A stretch of DNA of 43,010 nt from Candidatus Muproteobacteria bacterium (GCA_003251795.1 QKEI01000151.1:1-43010); one strand, 5' to 3'. Counted from the first letter of the stretch, positions 33,466 through 42,609 are shown. A program made the numbers and translations. The notes: generated from the letters alone by a model not told the origin.

Positions 33466-34081
33466 TCTATTCGATGACGAAAGCGGAGCCACCGTGTTCC
33501 GCGACGTCATCATGTTGGCGCTGGCTGGTTTCGTCACGCTGGTGTTGCTGCTGTTGCCACACCTTAATCCGCGCGCGAAGACCGAGGATGCGATCCGCAG
33601 CCCCGGTAATGTCATTATCGAAGCGCGCTGGCCGGATGAAATGGATGCCGATGTGGATCTTTGGGTACAGGCTCCAGGCGACGTACCGGTCGGCTACTCA
33701 AACAAGGGCGGCGCGGTGTTCAATCTCTTGCGCGACGATCTCGGCCACACGGCGGATCTGACCGGCTTGAACTATGAGTTTTCCTACAGCCGCGGCGTAC
33801 CCGCCGGCGAATACGCGGTAAACGTGCACCTTTACCGTAACCACGAGAGCAGCACGATTCCGGTCTCGATCGTCGTCAGTGTGAAAGGTTCGGTAAACGA
33901 ATCGGCTAAACAACTGCTTGCTACTAAAGTCACCTTGGAGCACGAGGGACAAGAGCTCACCGCCTTCAGGTTCAGGCTTGATGATAAGGCGCGGCTGGTA
34001 AGTGGCAGTGTGCACGATCTTCCCAAGTCATTACGTACAGCACAGGCGGCACACCCGGATCGTCAAGGACGTCGACCATGA
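33452..34081 (+). CDS. ExbD-like stator subunit with DUF2135/YfaP-like domain
   Basis: A 209-residue protein with one membrane segment at about 16-38. Its start FRDVIMLALAGFVTL aligns with the ExbD/TolR helix, including the essential aspartate (D18). The C-terminal region is not an ExbD periplasmic domain: DADVDLWVQAPGD with SNKGGAVFNLLRDDLGH and PAGEYAVNVHLYRNH fits the DUF2135/YfaP-like beta-sandwich. It should hang in the periplasm. It overlaps the channel gene by 14 bases and the next gene by four (ATGA). The pairing suggests a proton-driven transducer with an unusual output domain. Confidence 0.75.
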   Translation: MREVDLFDDESGATVFRDVIMLALAGFVTLVLLLLPHLNPRAKTEDAIRSPGNVIIEARWPDEMDADVDLWVQAPGDVPVGYSNKGGAVFNLLRDDLGHTADLTGLNYEFSYSRGVPAGEYAVNVHLYRNHESSTIPVSIVVSVKGSVNESAKQLLATKVTLEHEGQELTAFRFRLDDKARLVSGSVHDLPKSLRTAQAAHPDRQGRRP

Positions 34082-34608
34082 GTCTAGTGTTTTATTTGTT
34101 CGCTCTGTCGCTCGGGTTGGCGACCGTGCTGGCCAGTATTTGCATTTGGTCGCCACGCGCCGTCTGGTTGAAAGTCGGCGCGCTCGTGATCGCGCTGTTA
34201 TTTCTGCCGACCACCTATGTCAGTGTGGTCGAGCTGTTAAGTCGGCCAAAGCCGATAGCCCTCGAATGGAAGCAACCCGACTTCTCTGAAGCCAAGGTGC
34301 TCGCTGCGGACATGCGAGAGGGCGAAAGCATTTATCTGTGGTTGAGAATGCCCGGGGTCGAAGAACCCCGGTTCTACGTGCTCCCCTGGGATCAGGAACT
34401 TGCCAAGCAACTCCACGGCGCCCAGCGTGACGCGAACGCACAGGGAACGGCGGTGCATGCCAAGAACCTTTTCCGGACCAATCGCGATCCCCAGCAACCG
34501 ATGTTCTATGCCATGCCGCAACCGGCGCAACCGCCCAAAGTGCCTCCGGTTTACGATCCTTTGATTTTCGAATCTGGAGCCAGGCAGCTTCGCCACGACG
34601 GCATCTAG
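34078..34608 (+). CDS. Membrane protein of the proton-channel operon, unknown
   Basis: A 176-residue protein with two N-terminal membrane segments (about 1-25 and 28-52) and a soluble C-terminal part of 120 residues. The C-terminal part has LYLWLR-like and RFYVLPWDQELAKQLHGAQRDA segments and a Pro-rich tail (PQPAQPPKVPPVYDP). I do not recognise the family. The start overlaps the stop of the ExbD-like gene as ATGA, so it is translationally coupled and almost surely part of the same complex or process. Confidence 0.75.
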   Translation: MSLVFYLFALSLGLATVLASICIWSPRAVWLKVGALVIALLFLPTTYVSVVELLSRPKPIALEWKQPDFSEAKVLAADMREGESIYLWLRMPGVEEPRFYVLPWDQELAKQLHGAQRDANAQGTAVHAKNLFRTNRDPQQPMFYAMPQPAQPPKVPPVYDPLIFESGARQLRHDGI

Positions 34609-34794
34609 CCTTGATACTCTCGCATTTCTAATCACCGTTCGTGACCGGCGTTGGCCATGGCGGCGATGGTATAACGACAACGAGTCGCGTACAGTGTGCC
34701 GTTGAGCTCTCCTGGGCACGGGAATGCTCGGTTCACTTCGTGCCTTTTTATTGCTGCCGGGATTGTTTTGTCGTCATGCCCGAGTGCCGTTAAC

Positions 34795-35046
34795 GTGAGA
34801 TGTGCGGTCTACAAGTCACGCCGGCGGGCTAACACCTACCTCTATATTGAAGCGGAGAACGACTTCCGGCGCGTGCCGCAGGCGCTTTTGCACATGCTCG
34901 GTACCTTGGAGTTAGTGTTGACGCTGGAGTTGGACACGCGCCGGACGCTCGCCCAGGCCGATCCGCAGGAGGTACGGCGGCAGTTGCTGGAGCAAGGCTA
35001 TTACTTGCAACTGCCTCCCGGCGATTTTCCAGCAGCGTCCAGCTGA
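34795..35046 (+). CDS. ycgL: YcgL-domain protein
   Basis: An 83-residue YcgL-domain protein, with CAVYKSRRRANTYLYIEAENDF, the hydrophobic stretch VPQALLHMLGTLELVLTLEL and the late motif VRRQLLEQGYYLQLPP. The family is small, soluble, of unknown function, and largely gammaproteobacterial. The start is GTG 34795, where family proteins begin (MRCAVYK); the frame upstream to 34696 is not family-like. In many genomes rnd is a neighbour; here it is not in view. Confidence 0.88.
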   Translation: MRCAVYKSRRRANTYLYIEAENDFRRVPQALLHMLGTLELVLTLELDTRRTLAQADPQEVRRQLLEQGYYLQLPPGDFPAASS

Positions 35047-35153
35047 GCGGCGCGCGGGCTATGCGTACCCCTGGCTCAATGGCAATGCCCGTCTCAACTT
35101 GCGCCTAGCACTGGACGTGGGTAGTCTGTAGGTCTTCGGTCGGGTGGTGCTGA

Positions 35154-35966
35154 GTGATTTCCCCAAAAAGCGATGACCTAGCGACGCAGCGGTTGGACGT
35201 CGACAGCTTTCCGGATTTCTACCGGAAACTGATACGTTTGCGGTTCCCCCTTGACGTCGCGGAGGTCATCGATCTACGCGATATCATTAACCAGTCCGCG
35301 GACCACTTCAGCGAACCTGCAGCGACAGCGGAACATCGTCGATTCGTGGACGCCGTGCGCTCGGAAATCGAAACACTTGGTGTCGACCGACAAGACCACC
35401 GGGCGAAGATCATCCACATTCTCGTCATGTTACGCTGTATGCATCAGGCGCACCGTGCGACGGCGCGAACGGCAGTGCGCGCGTTGTGCCGCCGTCAACA
35501 GGCTAACCGTAAGGCCCGGCGGCTATCTATAAGATATGGGGTGTTGTTGCTGGTGGCGGCGATCATCGGCCTGTTTGCCTGCCTCGCGATTGACGATGTG
35601 GCCTGGCCGGTTGAAGCCGCTACCGTGCTAGTTGGATACCTGGCGTTCGATTACTTTTTTTCGCTGACGGTGCTGTCCCAGGACTACACGCGCCTTGCTC
35701 AGGCATTGGAACGGCTGCGCGGCGAGCAAGTACGTCATTTCGAGTGGCGTACTCTAGCAAAGCACGTTGCGCTAATTCTCGGCTACACACACCGATTCGC
35801 AACCGAGCCTTTTCTTGTTAGCGCCGACGACGATGCTGTCAGTAAGCAGCGTAGCCTGCGTTCGGCCTGGCGCTTCAAGTTTCCGCGACTCTCCAGCAAA
35901 GCGATCAAAGCGGATGCGTTTGCGCTGTCGTATCGTCTCCGGTCAAATCCTCCGAAACGGGCTTGA
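35154..35966 (+). CDS. Predicted membrane protein with two segments
   Basis: A 270-residue protein with a helical, basic N-terminal domain (1-120), two membrane segments near 129-145 and 153-175 (LLVAAIIGLFACL and ATVLVGYLAFDYFFSL), and a basic C-terminal domain. The family is not recognised. The start GTG 35154 is uncertain. The 3' end overlaps the convergent Dph6-like gene by 62 bases, so one of the two ends may be misjudged; both frames look coding. Confidence 0.6.
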   Translation: MISPKSDDLATQRLDVDSFPDFYRKLIRLRFPLDVAEVIDLRDIINQSADHFSEPAATAEHRRFVDAVRSEIETLGVDRQDHRAKIIHILVMLRCMHQAHRATARTAVRALCRRQQANRKARRLSIRYGVLLLVAAIIGLFACLAIDDVAWPVEAATVLVGYLAFDYFFSLTVLSQDYTRLAQALERLRGEQVRHFEWRTLAKHVALILGYTHRFATEPFLVSADDDAVSKQRSLRSAWRFKFPRLSSKAIKADAFALSYRLRSNPPKRA

Positions 35967-36660
35967 TCGCTAAATCCAGGAACCAATAACCGTCACGCTG
36001 CATGGTTTCACCTGGCGCGAGCGCTAGTGGCTGGGCGAACAGCGGCCCGTCCACGACGATGGTGTGATACTCACCGTTCTCGCCACTCGGGTCGATACCT
36101 TGCTGGGCGAAGCGCGCAATGAGTTCGCGATCCAGCGAGCGCCCGAGAAATTCCGGTCCGAGAGACCTCGCGTTCGTGGCCACGACCATTGCTGAGAAGC
36201 CGAGATCCAGGAACTCCTGCAACAGCAGCTGGCGTTCGGATTTCCAGAGGGGCAGGTAGGCCCGGAGATGGGCCGCCTCGCAGACCTTTTGCTCCCATGC
36301 CCGGTGGCGGTCGATGTCTATGTCACCGAAGACCCCGGCGTTTACCTGCTGCATCTTCAGCCGATGCAACACATTAATGAAGCTTGTTTCGTACTCCGAC
36401 CAAGATGTTGCCGCCGTCGCTAGCGGAAGACCCAACGACAGCGCTTGCTGTTGAACGACTTCCGTGGCGAGACCATGAGAACGCGTGCGTGTGCCGTCTT
36501 CCACCATCATTGTGACGAGATGCGACGGAATCGCGCCATTGGCCTTGGCGCGGTAAAGCGCAAGGCATGAATCCTTGCCGCCGCTCCACGAGCAAAAGAA
36601 TTTTTCCCCTGCATCGGGACAGGACGCGATGTCCACCGAAGGTTGAGAATGTATGGTCAT
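35905..36660 (-). CDS. Dph6-like (DUF71) ATP pyrophosphatase
   Basis: A 251-residue PP-loop enzyme of the DUF71/Dph6 group. Key elements are CSWSGGKDSCLALY (PP-loop), GVFGDIDIDRHRAWE and NGEYHTIVVDGPLF, with the conserved EYHT. Eukaryote and archaeal Dph6 amidates diphthine; bacteria lack diphthamide, so bacterial members (for example B12-linked forms) do something else with ATP and an amine. The substrate is unknown. It is the last gene of a leftward pair with the peptidase at 36738; the frame overlaps 35154-35966. Confidence 0.88.
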   Translation of the reverse strand: MTIHSQPSVDIASCPDAGEKFFCSWSGGKDSCLALYRAKANGAIPSHLVTMMVEDGTRTRSHGLATEVVQQQALSLGLPLATAATSWSEYETSFINVLHRLKMQQVNAGVFGDIDIDRHRAWEQKVCEAAHLRAYLPLWKSERQLLLQEFLDLGFSAMVVATNARSLGPEFLGRSLDRELIARFAQQGIDPSGENGEYHTIVVDGPLFAQPLALAPGETMQRDGYWFLDLAIKPVSEDLTGDDTTAQTHPL

Positions 36661-36737
36661 AATCCTATTTCATTGGCTGATAGCCGCTCCTAGCGCGCAT
36701 ATGTAATGCCGCCGGCGGACTAATAGAATCATTGAGG

Positions 36738-37754
36738 CTATGTGCTCGCGGCGGCGCGGGCGTGCGTAAGGATCTTGCGTTCGGCGTCGAGCAGCCAGGT
36801 GCGTATACGGTCCGAATCACCGTACTTACTGAGCTTGCCCCAGGAGTTGAGTAGAACGATGACCAACGGCCGTTCTGCGATGGTGGTACGCATCAATATG
36901 CAATTGCCGGCCTCCGCAGTGTAACCGGTCTTACTCAAGGCTATGTCCCAAGTATCTCTGTGTACCAGGTAGTTGGTATTGCCAAATGCAATTTCTGTAT
37001 TAGCGTGTTTATCGGCGACGCGGAAACGCCTGTCCGTCGTCATGGTGTTGATCAGGGGATAGTCGCGAATGACGCTAGCAAGCTTAAGCAGGTCACGGGC
37101 GCTGGACATATTGCTTTTGTGCAGTCCGCTGGCGTCGGTAAAATGCGTCTGCGTCATGGCGAGCTCTTTGGCCTTGACATTCATCGCCTCGACCATGGCA
37201 TCGCTGCCGCCCGGGTAAGTACGTGCAAGCGCAGCCGCCGCACGATTATCGGAGGCGGCCAGTGCCACGTGCAGCATATCGTGACGCGTTAGCACGGTAC
37301 CGTAACGTAAACGCGATTTGGAACCTTTGAGACGATCACGATCGGCACGCGTGATCTCTATTGGCTCATCTAGTGGCAGCTTCGCATCCAATATCACCAC
37401 CGCTGTCATTAGCTTGGTCAGTGAAGCGATTGGACGCGGCTCGTCGATGTTGCGCTCATATAACAGTACCCCTTCACGCTCATCCATGACCAGCGCCACG
37501 GAGGAGCGCAGGAAAAGCTTGTTCGGCTCAGCAAAGCGCAGGATCTCTGCCGCGGGGGCGCGTGGTTCCGGTTGGGGAGGCGGCGCCGCTGCAGCCGCCG
37601 GTACCTGCTCGGGTGGCTTGGTGGGCATGACTTCGAGCTGGGAGGTAGCAACGCCAGATTCGTGCGCGGTGACTGCCACCTTGCCAGCGAACAAGCCCAA
37701 CATCGCTATGACGATGCTCCCGCCCACCCAGTAGATTAGCTCGCTCGGTTTCAT
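36738..37754 (-). CDS. pbpG: D-Ala-D-Ala endopeptidase, PBP7-like
   Basis: A 338-residue penicillin-binding protein of the S11 family that trims or cleaves peptide crosslinks in peptidoglycan. The three active motifs are intact: SLTK at 111-114, SDN at 168-170 and KTG at 275-277. An N-terminal membrane segment (10-29) is followed by a Pro/Ala/Glu-rich linker (40-70) and then the domain, so it is anchored in the inner membrane and active in the periplasm. It lies upstream of the Dph6-like gene on the same strand, with 77 bases between. The symbol is by motif and size. Confidence 0.85.
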   Translation of the reverse strand: MKPSELIYWVGGSIVIAMLGLFAGKVAVTAHESGVATSQLEVMPTKPPEQVPAAAAAPPPQPEPRAPAAEILRFAEPNKLFLRSSVALVMDEREGVLLYERNIDEPRPIASLTKLMTAVVILDAKLPLDEPIEITRADRDRLKGSKSRLRYGTVLTRHDMLHVALAASDNRAAAALARTYPGGSDAMVEAMNVKAKELAMTQTHFTDASGLHKSNMSSARDLLKLASVIRDYPLINTMTTDRRFRVADKHANTEIAFGNTNYLVHRDTWDIALSKTGYTAEAGNCILMRTTIAERPLVIVLLNSWGKLSKYGDSDRIRTWLLDAERKILTHARAAAST

Positions 37755-37854
37755 GTTGCGGGCGGCACGACACGCCTTACGCGGTGCAAGCGGGTCATAG
37801 TGACTGTACGCTCCTATTCTCGACCTGCGCAGCCAAGCGAGATGACATGACTGT

Positions 37855-38238
37855 CTACTCGTGGGGGCCGAACGCCGCTAACAACCAGCCTAATATCAGC
37901 AACACACACAGGCAGGCCAGGATAAGCTTGGCGCCTTCTTGGAATATGTCCTTACCGCCAAAAATTTGCGTCCGCAACAACTCGCCAAAGGCGTAGATAT
38001 CGCGCCACATCAACGCGGTAAAAAGAATGCAGCCAACCGCCAACGCCTGCAAAGACAGACCGCCGACAATCAGCTGGGTCTCGGACTCAGCAAACAGCTT
38101 GGCGATGGCGAACGCACCCCCATTGACGGCGAAAAGCAGGTAATAACGCTTCATCTGTCCAGTGCTATAGAGGCTCAGACCATCCAAGCGCTCACTGGCA
38201 CCGACGGCCGCTACGGGCTGTTTCTCGAGACGCTTCAT
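37855..38238 (-). CDS. Small membrane protein, unknown
   Basis: A 127-residue protein with three membrane segments: one near 36-48 (LFAVNGGAFAIAKLF), one near 56-74 (LIVGGLSLQALAVGCILFTAL) and one near 102-121 (ILACLCVLLILGWLLAAF). No family is recognised. AAGGAG with five bases to ATG 38238 gives a clear start, better than the long frame to 38349. A TATACT-like -10 lies at 38271-38276 on this strand. It is divergent from the trpB2 gene. Confidence 0.75.
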   Translation of the reverse strand: MKRLEKQPVAAVGASERLDGLSLYSTGQMKRYYLLFAVNGGAFAIAKLFAESETQLIVGGLSLQALAVGCILFTALMWRDIYAFGELLRTQIFGGKDIFQEGAKLILACLCVLLILGWLLAAFGPHE

Positions 38239-38565
38239 ACTGGCTCCTTGCACGGCTACTTTTGGAAAAAAGTATAGTATTTCAATGGCCTTGTGATAGA
38301 TATCGCCTGCCAGGACTCGTCCGCGATCAGTGCGTCCACCGGAATCCAACGGAAGATTACGAGAATGGCGATATCATCTCAAGACGTTACCTATGATGAC
38401 GGCATCCTTTCGTGTCCAACCTTGGGTGTTGGCGGCGGATCATCTGGGGGTGCAGTCTGGCTTGGCGAGTTGTCCGCGGGGCATTCACCGGCTGGTCGAA
38501 AGCTGGCACACTTACGGCAGTCACCGACTCTTTCCAGCGAAACCTGCCAGAGGTTGCGATGCACC
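38239..38565. other. Divergent intergenic region before trpB2
   Basis: The long rightward frame beginning at 38293 has no family signature upstream of residue 92 and is taken as leader. The region holds the leftward -10 (TATACT at 38271-38276) and presumably the trpB2 promoter. No gene, hairpin or known riboswitch was recognised. Confidence 0.45.
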
Positions 38566-39927
38566 ATGTCCGATGACGTGAAGTTCAGTCTCAGCGAAAC
38601 GGATATTCCCAAGAGCTGGTATAACATCATGGCGGACCTACCGAGCCCGCCACCGCCGGTCCTGCACCCGGGCACCAAACAGCCAATCGGGCCGGGAGAT
38701 CTAGCGCCATTGTTTCCGATGGCCGTGATCCAGCAGGAGGTCAGCGTTGAGCGCGAGGTCGAGATACCCGAACCCGTGCGTGATGTCTATCGTCAGTGGC
38801 GCCCTTCGCCACTATATCGTGCGCGACGTTTGGAGCAGGCGCTCGCCACGCCCGCGCGTATTTACTATAAGTACGAAGGCCTCAGTCCTGCCGGCAGCCA
38901 CAAACCTAATACCGCGATCGCGCAGGCGTACTACAACAAGCAAGAAGGGGTGAAGCGCATCACTACCGAGACAGGTGCCGGTCAATGGGGCTCGGCACTC
39001 GCCATTGCCGGCGCGTTCTTCGGGCTCGAGATCGAAGTCTTCATGGTCAAGGTCAGTTTCAACCAGAAACCTTATCGCCGTGCCTTCATGGAGACATTCG
39101 GCGCGAAGTGTGTCGCCAGCCCGAGCGAACTTACCGAAGCCGGAAGGGCGGTTTTGAAAGCACATCCTGATAGCACGGGAAGTCTCGGCATCGCCATTAG
39201 CGAGGCCGTGGAGATGGCGGCGCAGCGCGATGACACCAAATACGCGCTCGGCAGCGTGCTTAATCATGTGCTGCTGCATCAGACCGTCATCGGACTGGAG
39301 GCGCAGCGGCAGTTCGAGCTCGCCAATGATTACCCCGATATGGTCATTGGCTGCACCGGTGGGGGCAGTAACTTTGCTGGCATCGCTTTCCCGTTTATTG
39401 GTGAGAAGCTGCGCCGTGGCGGCAATATCGAGGTTATCGCGGTTGAACCGGCAGCCTGTCCCTCATTAACCAAGGGTACTTATGCCTACGATTTCGGCGA
39501 CACCGGGCACCTGACGCCGTTGGTTAAAATGCATACATTAGGCTCGACATTCGTGCCTCCGGGCTTTCATGCTGGTGGCCTGCGCTATCATGGTATGGCG
39601 CCGCTGGTGAGTCATCTGGCAGCATTGGGTGAGATCAAGCCACGTGCCTACCAACAGGTCGAATGTTTCGCCGCGGGCGTCGAGTTCGCCCGCGCCGAAG
39701 GCATTCTACCAGCGCCCGAAGCCAATCATGCGATCAAGGCCGTGATTGACGAAGCTGTGAAGTGCAAAAAGGCCGGCACCGGCAAAGCCATCCTGTTCAA
39801 TCTATGCGGACACGGCCATTTCGATATGCAGGCTTACAGTGACTACATGGCCGGGAAGTTGGTCGACCAGCAGTACGACGAGTCAGAGTTGGCGATGGCG
39901 CTCGCCGGCTTGCCGTCGGTTGCTTAG
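38566..39927 (+). CDS. TrpB-like pyridoxal-phosphate protein (TrpB2 type)
   Basis: A 453-residue member of the TrpB2 subfamily. TrpB2 enzymes join indole and serine to tryptophan but lack the usual TrpA contact and are larger than TrpB1. The PLP lysine is in GSHKPNTA (K113); GGGSNF binds the phosphate. Family-specific segments include [28 protein letters not shown] and [13 protein letters not shown]. The in-frame ATG at 38293 adds 91 residues with no homology; ATG 38566 fits the family start. There is no trpA or other trp gene nearby, so a salvage or distinct PLP role is possible. Confidence 0.93.
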   Translation: MSDDVKFSLSETDIPKSWYNIMADLPSPPPPVLHPGTKQPIGPGDLAPLFPMAVIQQEVSVEREVEIPEPVRDVYRQWRPSPLYRARRLEQALATPARIYYKYEGLSPAGSHKPNTAIAQAYYNKQEGVKRITTETGAGQWGSALAIAGAFFGLEIEVFMVKVSFNQKPYRRAFMETFGAKCVASPSELTEAGRAVLKAHPDSTGSLGIAISEAVEMAAQRDDTKYALGSVLNHVLLHQTVIGLEAQRQFELANDYPDMVIGCTGGGSNFAGIAFPFIGEKLRRGGNIEVIAVEPAACPSLTKGTYAYDFGDTGHLTPLVKMHTLGSTFVPPGFHAGGLRYHGMAPLVSHLAALGEIKPRAYQQVECFAAGVEFARAEGILPAPEANHAIKAVIDEAVKCKKAGTGKAILFNLCGHGHFDMQAYSDYMAGKLVDQQYDESELAMALAGLPSVA

Positions 39928-39934
39928 GGATACG

Positions 39935-40720
39935 TCAGTTGCCGGACTTGTCTTTGTTGCGGGCGCGCAAGAAGCGCTCCATATATATGGACGGCTCATC
40001 GTGCTCGAAAGCGCGGCTAAATGTTTCGACGCCTGCTGCAATGGCGGCGCTCAACGGCAGTTCTTCCCAACGCCTGCAGAGCTCTTTTTGCAGGCGTATC
40101 GCCCGTGGTCCGGCATCAAGGATATGGTGCACCCGATCCTGCACCACGACATCGAGCGCGTCGCGCGGTGCGAGCGCGTCGATCAGCCCCCAGGCATAGG
40201 CGTCCTGCGCGTCCACTAGCCGCCCGGTAAGCACCAGATCACGGGCGCGGCCGATTCCGATTAGGCGCGGCAGCAAAGCTGCCTCGATTACAGACGGAAT
40301 GCCTACCCGTACTTCGGGCATGCCGAAACGGCTGTCATCGGAAGCCAGACGCAGATCACAGCTGGCAGCCAACTCCAGGCCGGCGCCAAGGCAGTATCCG
40401 CTGATGCGAGCCAGCACCGGCACCGGCAGCTGGCGTACGGCATTGCACACCCCATGCAGTCGCTGGATGAACTCGGCAGCGCTTTGTTTATCAAGGTGCC
40501 TCATCTCGCCGATATCGGCACCAGCAATCCAAGCCTTGCTGTCGGCGGCGGCGAGGATCACAAGACGCGCGTCACCGTCACGGGTGATCTCCGCCAAAGC
40601 CCGCGTCAGTGCCTGCAGCATGGCGGAGCTGAGGACGTTGAGGCACGCGGGGCGTGACACGGTTAACCGGTAGACGGAGCCTCGCGGCTGCCGGTCGATA
40701 TCACAAAGGATGTCGCTCAT
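39935..40720 (-). CDS. Enoyl-CoA hydratase/isomerase family protein
   Basis: A 261-residue crotonase-fold protein. The oxyanion-hole segments are KAWIAGADIGEM and GYCLGAGLELAASCDLRLA. In the active site the Glu in MPEVRVGIPS is present; the second Glu of true hydratases is less clear, so isomerase or other crotonase activity is possible. It acts on acyl-CoA in the cytoplasm. It ends eight bases from the convergent trpB2 stop. A CRP-type site lies about 90 bases before its start on the other side. Confidence 0.85.
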   Translation of the reverse strand: MSDILCDIDRQPRGSVYRLTVSRPACLNVLSSAMLQALTRALAEITRDGDARLVILAAADSKAWIAGADIGEMRHLDKQSAAEFIQRLHGVCNAVRQLPVPVLARISGYCLGAGLELAASCDLRLASDDSRFGMPEVRVGIPSVIEAALLPRLIGIGRARDLVLTGRLVDAQDAYAWGLIDALAPRDALDVVVQDRVHHILDAGPRAIRLQKELCRRWEELPLSAAIAAGVETFSRAFEHDEPSIYMERFLRARNKDKSGN

Positions 40721-40810
40721 ATTCTGTTCTTACTCTGTGTGCCGACCCTGGTTCTGTTGTTCGGCCAAATAGTACCCGAAGCCGACTGTGGCCGCAGGGC
40801 ACCCGGGTTT

Positions 40811-40833
40811 TGTGAAATTCGTCACAATTTCAC
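40811..40833. promoter_or_regulatory. CRP-type operator between divergent genes
   Basis: TGTGA-AATTCG-TCACA at 40811-40826 is a perfect CRP/Vfr-type half-site pair with a six-base spacer. Flanks are T-rich and A-rich as in strong sites. A longer inverted repeat GTGAAATT/AATTTCAC (40812-40833) overlaps it. It is 90 bases before the enoyl-CoA hydratase start and about 120 before the Sel1 start, so it could serve either. Confidence 0.7.
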
Positions 40834-40948
40834 GGTAACGCCTTTCACAGGATAGTCCCGCCGCTGCCACCTATGGTTGCAGTTAGGGCAGGGATACTAA
40901 GCGAGCCCGCGAGGATGGAGGGACTGAACCGATTACGAGGGGAGCACT

Positions 40949-41332
40949 ATGGACAGCGAACTGCAAACAGTGCAACAGAGGCTCGAACCCGCGATACAAC
41001 CGACCCGCCCGGCGTTGGACTGGAAGCTGCGCCCGGGACAGAGCCAACACAGCGACGCTGCCTTCAAGCTGGCCAACTGGCACTTGGCTGCGCGAGAGAT
41101 CGACAAGGCCCTCAGATGGTACGAACGGGCTGCTAATGCCGGCCACGTGCGTGCCCAATACAATCTGGGGCTGCTTTACTTGAAAGGGGAGCACGTGCCG
41201 TGGGACGGCTTCACCGGCATGGCCTGGATCTCGAAGGCGGCCAAGAGCGGCGACGCGAAAGCGCAAGCACTTCTACGGCGATTGCGCAATGCACCAGTGA
41301 AAGTCCAACGACACCACGTCAACGGCCCGTAA
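40949..41332 (+). CDS. Sel1-repeat protein
   Basis: A 127-residue protein with Sel1-like (TPR-related) repeats: AAFKLANWHLAAREIDKALRWYERAA and GHVRAQYNLGLLYLKGEHVPWDGFTGMAWISKAAKSGDAKAQALL. Sel1 repeats bind proteins, often in signalling or envelope stress. GGGGAG five bases before ATG 40949 gives a clear start. There is no signal peptide. It is the only rightward gene between two leftward ones. Confidence 0.8.
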   Translation: MDSELQTVQQRLEPAIQPTRPALDWKLRPGQSQHSDAAFKLANWHLAAREIDKALRWYERAANAGHVRAQYNLGLLYLKGEHVPWDGFTGMAWISKAAKSGDAKAQALLRRLRNAPVKVQRHHVNGP

Positions 41333-41382
41333 TTGCAGACAGCCTATATCCGTTAACGGTGCGGCAGTCGCTACGGGCATTG

Positions 41383-42609
41383 TTATTTGGCGGCGGCGAC
41401 CGCAGGAACGCGCCCCGTTACTGCGCTCGTGCGCGGCAACAGCAACACAGCGACGAAGACGCAACCGGCGGCAAGCGCCATAACGATAAACAGTGCCGCG
41501 AATCCCCACTTGGCGTGCAACCAGGCGATCAATGGTAGCGCGGATGCCATTACCGAGAAGGTGACGATATAGCGTAAGCCATAGACGCGACTGCGCCACT
41601 CGCTTCGCGTAATACGTCCGACGAGCACGTCGTTGATCGGAATCTGACCGAACACTACGAGCATGAAAGCGACCGAGACGACGATAGCCATTGGTCCCTG
41701 CAACCGCGGCATGATGGCTAGAAACACGGTCTGTAAACCGGCGACGAAGGCGAACACCGCTCGAATCGAATAGTGATCTACCAGATAGCCCACCACCAGT
41801 TGAGCAAACGCCGCCACTGTGAAGACGAGAAAGGCATACCATCCGACCAGGGTTGCCGTCCCCGCCATTTCCGCTAGCCGTTCACTGAATACCTTCGGCA
41901 GCGCAAAGGTCGTGCTCTGGAAGATCAGACCGCCGATAGCCGTCGAGAAAAAGATAATGGCAAACACCCTGATCAGCTCGGTTTTTTCGAGCTTGAGTGT
42001 AACCGCCGGTGCCTTCACCGGGCTTGTGTGCGCAGCGTGCCCGTGCCCCGCGGTGTCGGGAGTGGTGTAGACAAAGATCGCATAGGCTAGACCGACCACG
42101 GTTGCGACCGCGCCGGGCACAGCGAAAGCCATACGCCATCCTGAGAAATCGATCAGCAGCCCTGTAAACAGCGCGGCGCAGGCGACCCCCATATTGCCGA
42201 AGATGCCGTTGAGGGCCAGTGGAATACCAGTCTTCTGCCGCCCCTGCACCACCATGGCGATGCCCACCGGGTGATAAATGGCGGCGAACAACCCCAACAG
42301 AAACAGGCCGGCGCCAATCTCCAGCGGCGTTCGCGCCAGCGAGGTCAAGATCGCGCTCAGGCCAAGGCCAACGAAAAAGATGATCATCATGCCCGGGCGG
42401 CTCCATTTGTCGGCGATCCAGCCGGCGGGAATGGCACACACACCGAAGGCAACGAATCCGGGAGTAGCATAGACAATGAGCTCGGCGTAGCTCATGTGCC
42501 ACTCACTGGCTAACGCCAGGGCTGCGACAGTCGCGAAGATCAACACGGCCAGGTGGTCAAAAAAATGGCCGACGTTCAGAAACAAGAAACTGATACGTTC
42601 GCGGGTCAT
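41383..42609 (-). CDS. MFS transporter
   Basis: A 408-residue major facilitator with about 12 segments. Features include HFFDHLAVLIFATVAAL, GWIADKWSRPG (loop 2-3 motif), LGLFAAIYHPVGIAMV and GVACAALFTGLLIDFSGWR. A His-rich loop HGHAAHT lies between the halves. It resembles the fosmidomycin-resistance/YnfM-like drug and organic anion group, but the substrate is unknown. AAGGTG lies a few bases before ATG 42609; the longer frame from 42630 has no ribosome site. Confidence 0.85.
   Translation of the reverse strand: MTRERISFLFLNVGHFFDHLAVLIFATVAALALASEWHMSYAELIVYATPGFVAFGVCAIPAGWIADKWSRPGMMIIFFVGLGLSAILTSLARTPLEIGAGLFLLGLFAAIYHPVGIAMVVQGRQKTGIPLALNGIFGNMGVACAALFTGLLIDFSGWRMAFAVPGAVATVVGLAYAIFVYTTPDTAGHGHAAHTSPVKAPAVTLKLEKTELIRVFAIIFFSTAIGGLIFQSTTFALPKVFSERLAEMAGTATLVGWYAFLVFTVAAFAQLVVGYLVDHYSIRAVFAFVAGLQTVFLAIMPRLQGPMAIVVSVAFMLVVFGQIPINDVLVGRITRSEWRSRVYGLRYIVTFSVMASALPLIAWLHAKWGFAALFIVMALAAGCVFVAVLLLPRTSAVTGRVPAVAAAK

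Noticed and set aside
38293-38565. 91-residue N-terminal extension of trpB2
   Set aside because: The segment lacks homology to the TrpB2 family, which starts near the ATG at 38566.
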